This document shows positions 33,976 through 34,136 of a stretch of DNA of 34,136 nt, in pieces (the first letter of the stretch is position 1; every line of letters begins with the position of its first letter). The notes beneath the pieces were generated by a model. It saw only the letters and a list, made by a program, of their open reading frames with translations, had not been told where the DNA came from and ran no database searches. Source of the stretch: Flavobacteriales bacterium (GTDB taxonomy: Bacteria > Bacteroidota > Bacteroidia > Flavobacteriales_F > PHOS-HE28). The stretch is taken from NCBI GenBank assembly GCA_020847755.1, contig JADLBK010000156.1, positions 1-34,136 on the forward strand. The letters are read 5' to 3'. Both the position numbers and the translations under genes were made by a program.

Positions 33976-34136
33976 TCAACGCAGGTGCCGGTTCATGAAG
34001 GCCCGTCCGGAACCCGTCTTCAGGTACTTCTCGAACGCGAAGGCCTTCTGCCGATCGGCAAAACCGAACGTCGCGACACACTGGACCGGGAGCTTGTCCC
34101 GCGTGAAGCGGACCAAGCCTGCTTGGTGCTGACGCA
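33976..34136 (-). CDS. GIY-YIG nuclease family protein, C-terminal end (5' end outside window)
   Basis: On the minus strand an open frame enters from the window end and stops at TGA 33978-33976, giving 52 residues. The tail AFAFEKYLKTGSGRAFMNRHLR is the familiar C-terminus of small GIY-YIG proteins of the UPF0213/YhbQ-like kind, preceded by LVRFTRDKLPVQCVATFGFADRQ. The catalytic GIY and YIG motifs are outside the window, so activity cannot be judged. Such small genes are common strays in Bacteroidota genomes and it marks the right-hand limit of the pigment locus. Confidence 0.75.
   Translation of the reverse strand, partial: RQHQAGLVRFTRDKLPVQCVATFGFADRQKAFAFEKYLKTGSGRAFMNRHLR

Overview
The window is GC-rich DNA from a member of the Bacteroidota, most likely a high-GC lineage near the Flavobacteriales. 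The evidence is three large secreted proteins with type IX secretion (T9SS) C-terminal domains (one gliding-motility-associated type, two type A), promoter boxes of the Bacteroidota TAnnTTTG kind, little sign of Shine-Dalgarno use, and a pigment gene set typical of this phylum. Genes are densely packed, mostly with ATGA or GTGA overlaps. The species cannot be named from the sequence alone.

Layout. 1-603: 3' end of an NADP isocitrate dehydrogenase. 699-3656: a secreted PKD-type surface protein. 3682-10340 (+): MATE transporter, outer-membrane barrel protein, C45/Ntn-type acyltransferase, PaaK-like aryl-CoA/ACP ligase, secreted unknown protein, O-methyltransferase. 10341-15991: an island on the minus strand with a 31-bp tandem repeat, one intact T9SS protein and one long T9SS beta-helix-type gene broken by a frameshift and an in-frame TGA; parts of it are visibly poorer in GC. 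15992-21342 (-): a carotenoid-desaturase-like FAD enzyme and a 1267-residue MMPL/acyltransferase/methyltransferase fusion. 21426-33823 (+): a 16-gene, almost gap-free operon that starts with a tyrosine ammonia-lyase and holds ketoreductase, ketosynthases, two ACPs, two dehydratases, thioesterase, two acyl/glycosyl transferases, a NodB deacetylase and a LolA-like carrier. 33976-34136 (-): 3' end of a GIY-YIG family gene.

How the genes work together (inference from known aryl polyene and flexirubin clusters). The ammonia-lyase makes 4-coumarate, the PaaK-like ligase activates it, the ketosynthases with two ACPs, a FabG-like reductase and two hotdog dehydratases extend it into a conjugated polyene, the methyltransferases and FAD enzyme may decorate it, and the acyltransferases, MMPL protein, LolA-like protein and barrel protein may attach it to lipid and carry it to the outer membrane. 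The dialkylresorcinol genes darA/darB that complete a true flexirubin are not in this window, so the product is either an aryl polyene lipid or a flexirubin whose second half is encoded elsewhere.

The points most worth following are: two ketosynthase-like proteins without the nucleophilic cysteine, an acyltransferase with Gln where the catalytic Asp/Glu is expected, the decayed T9SS island splitting the pigment locus, the repeat that supplies a stop codon, and promoter boxes that abut start codons so closely that leaderless mRNAs are implied.
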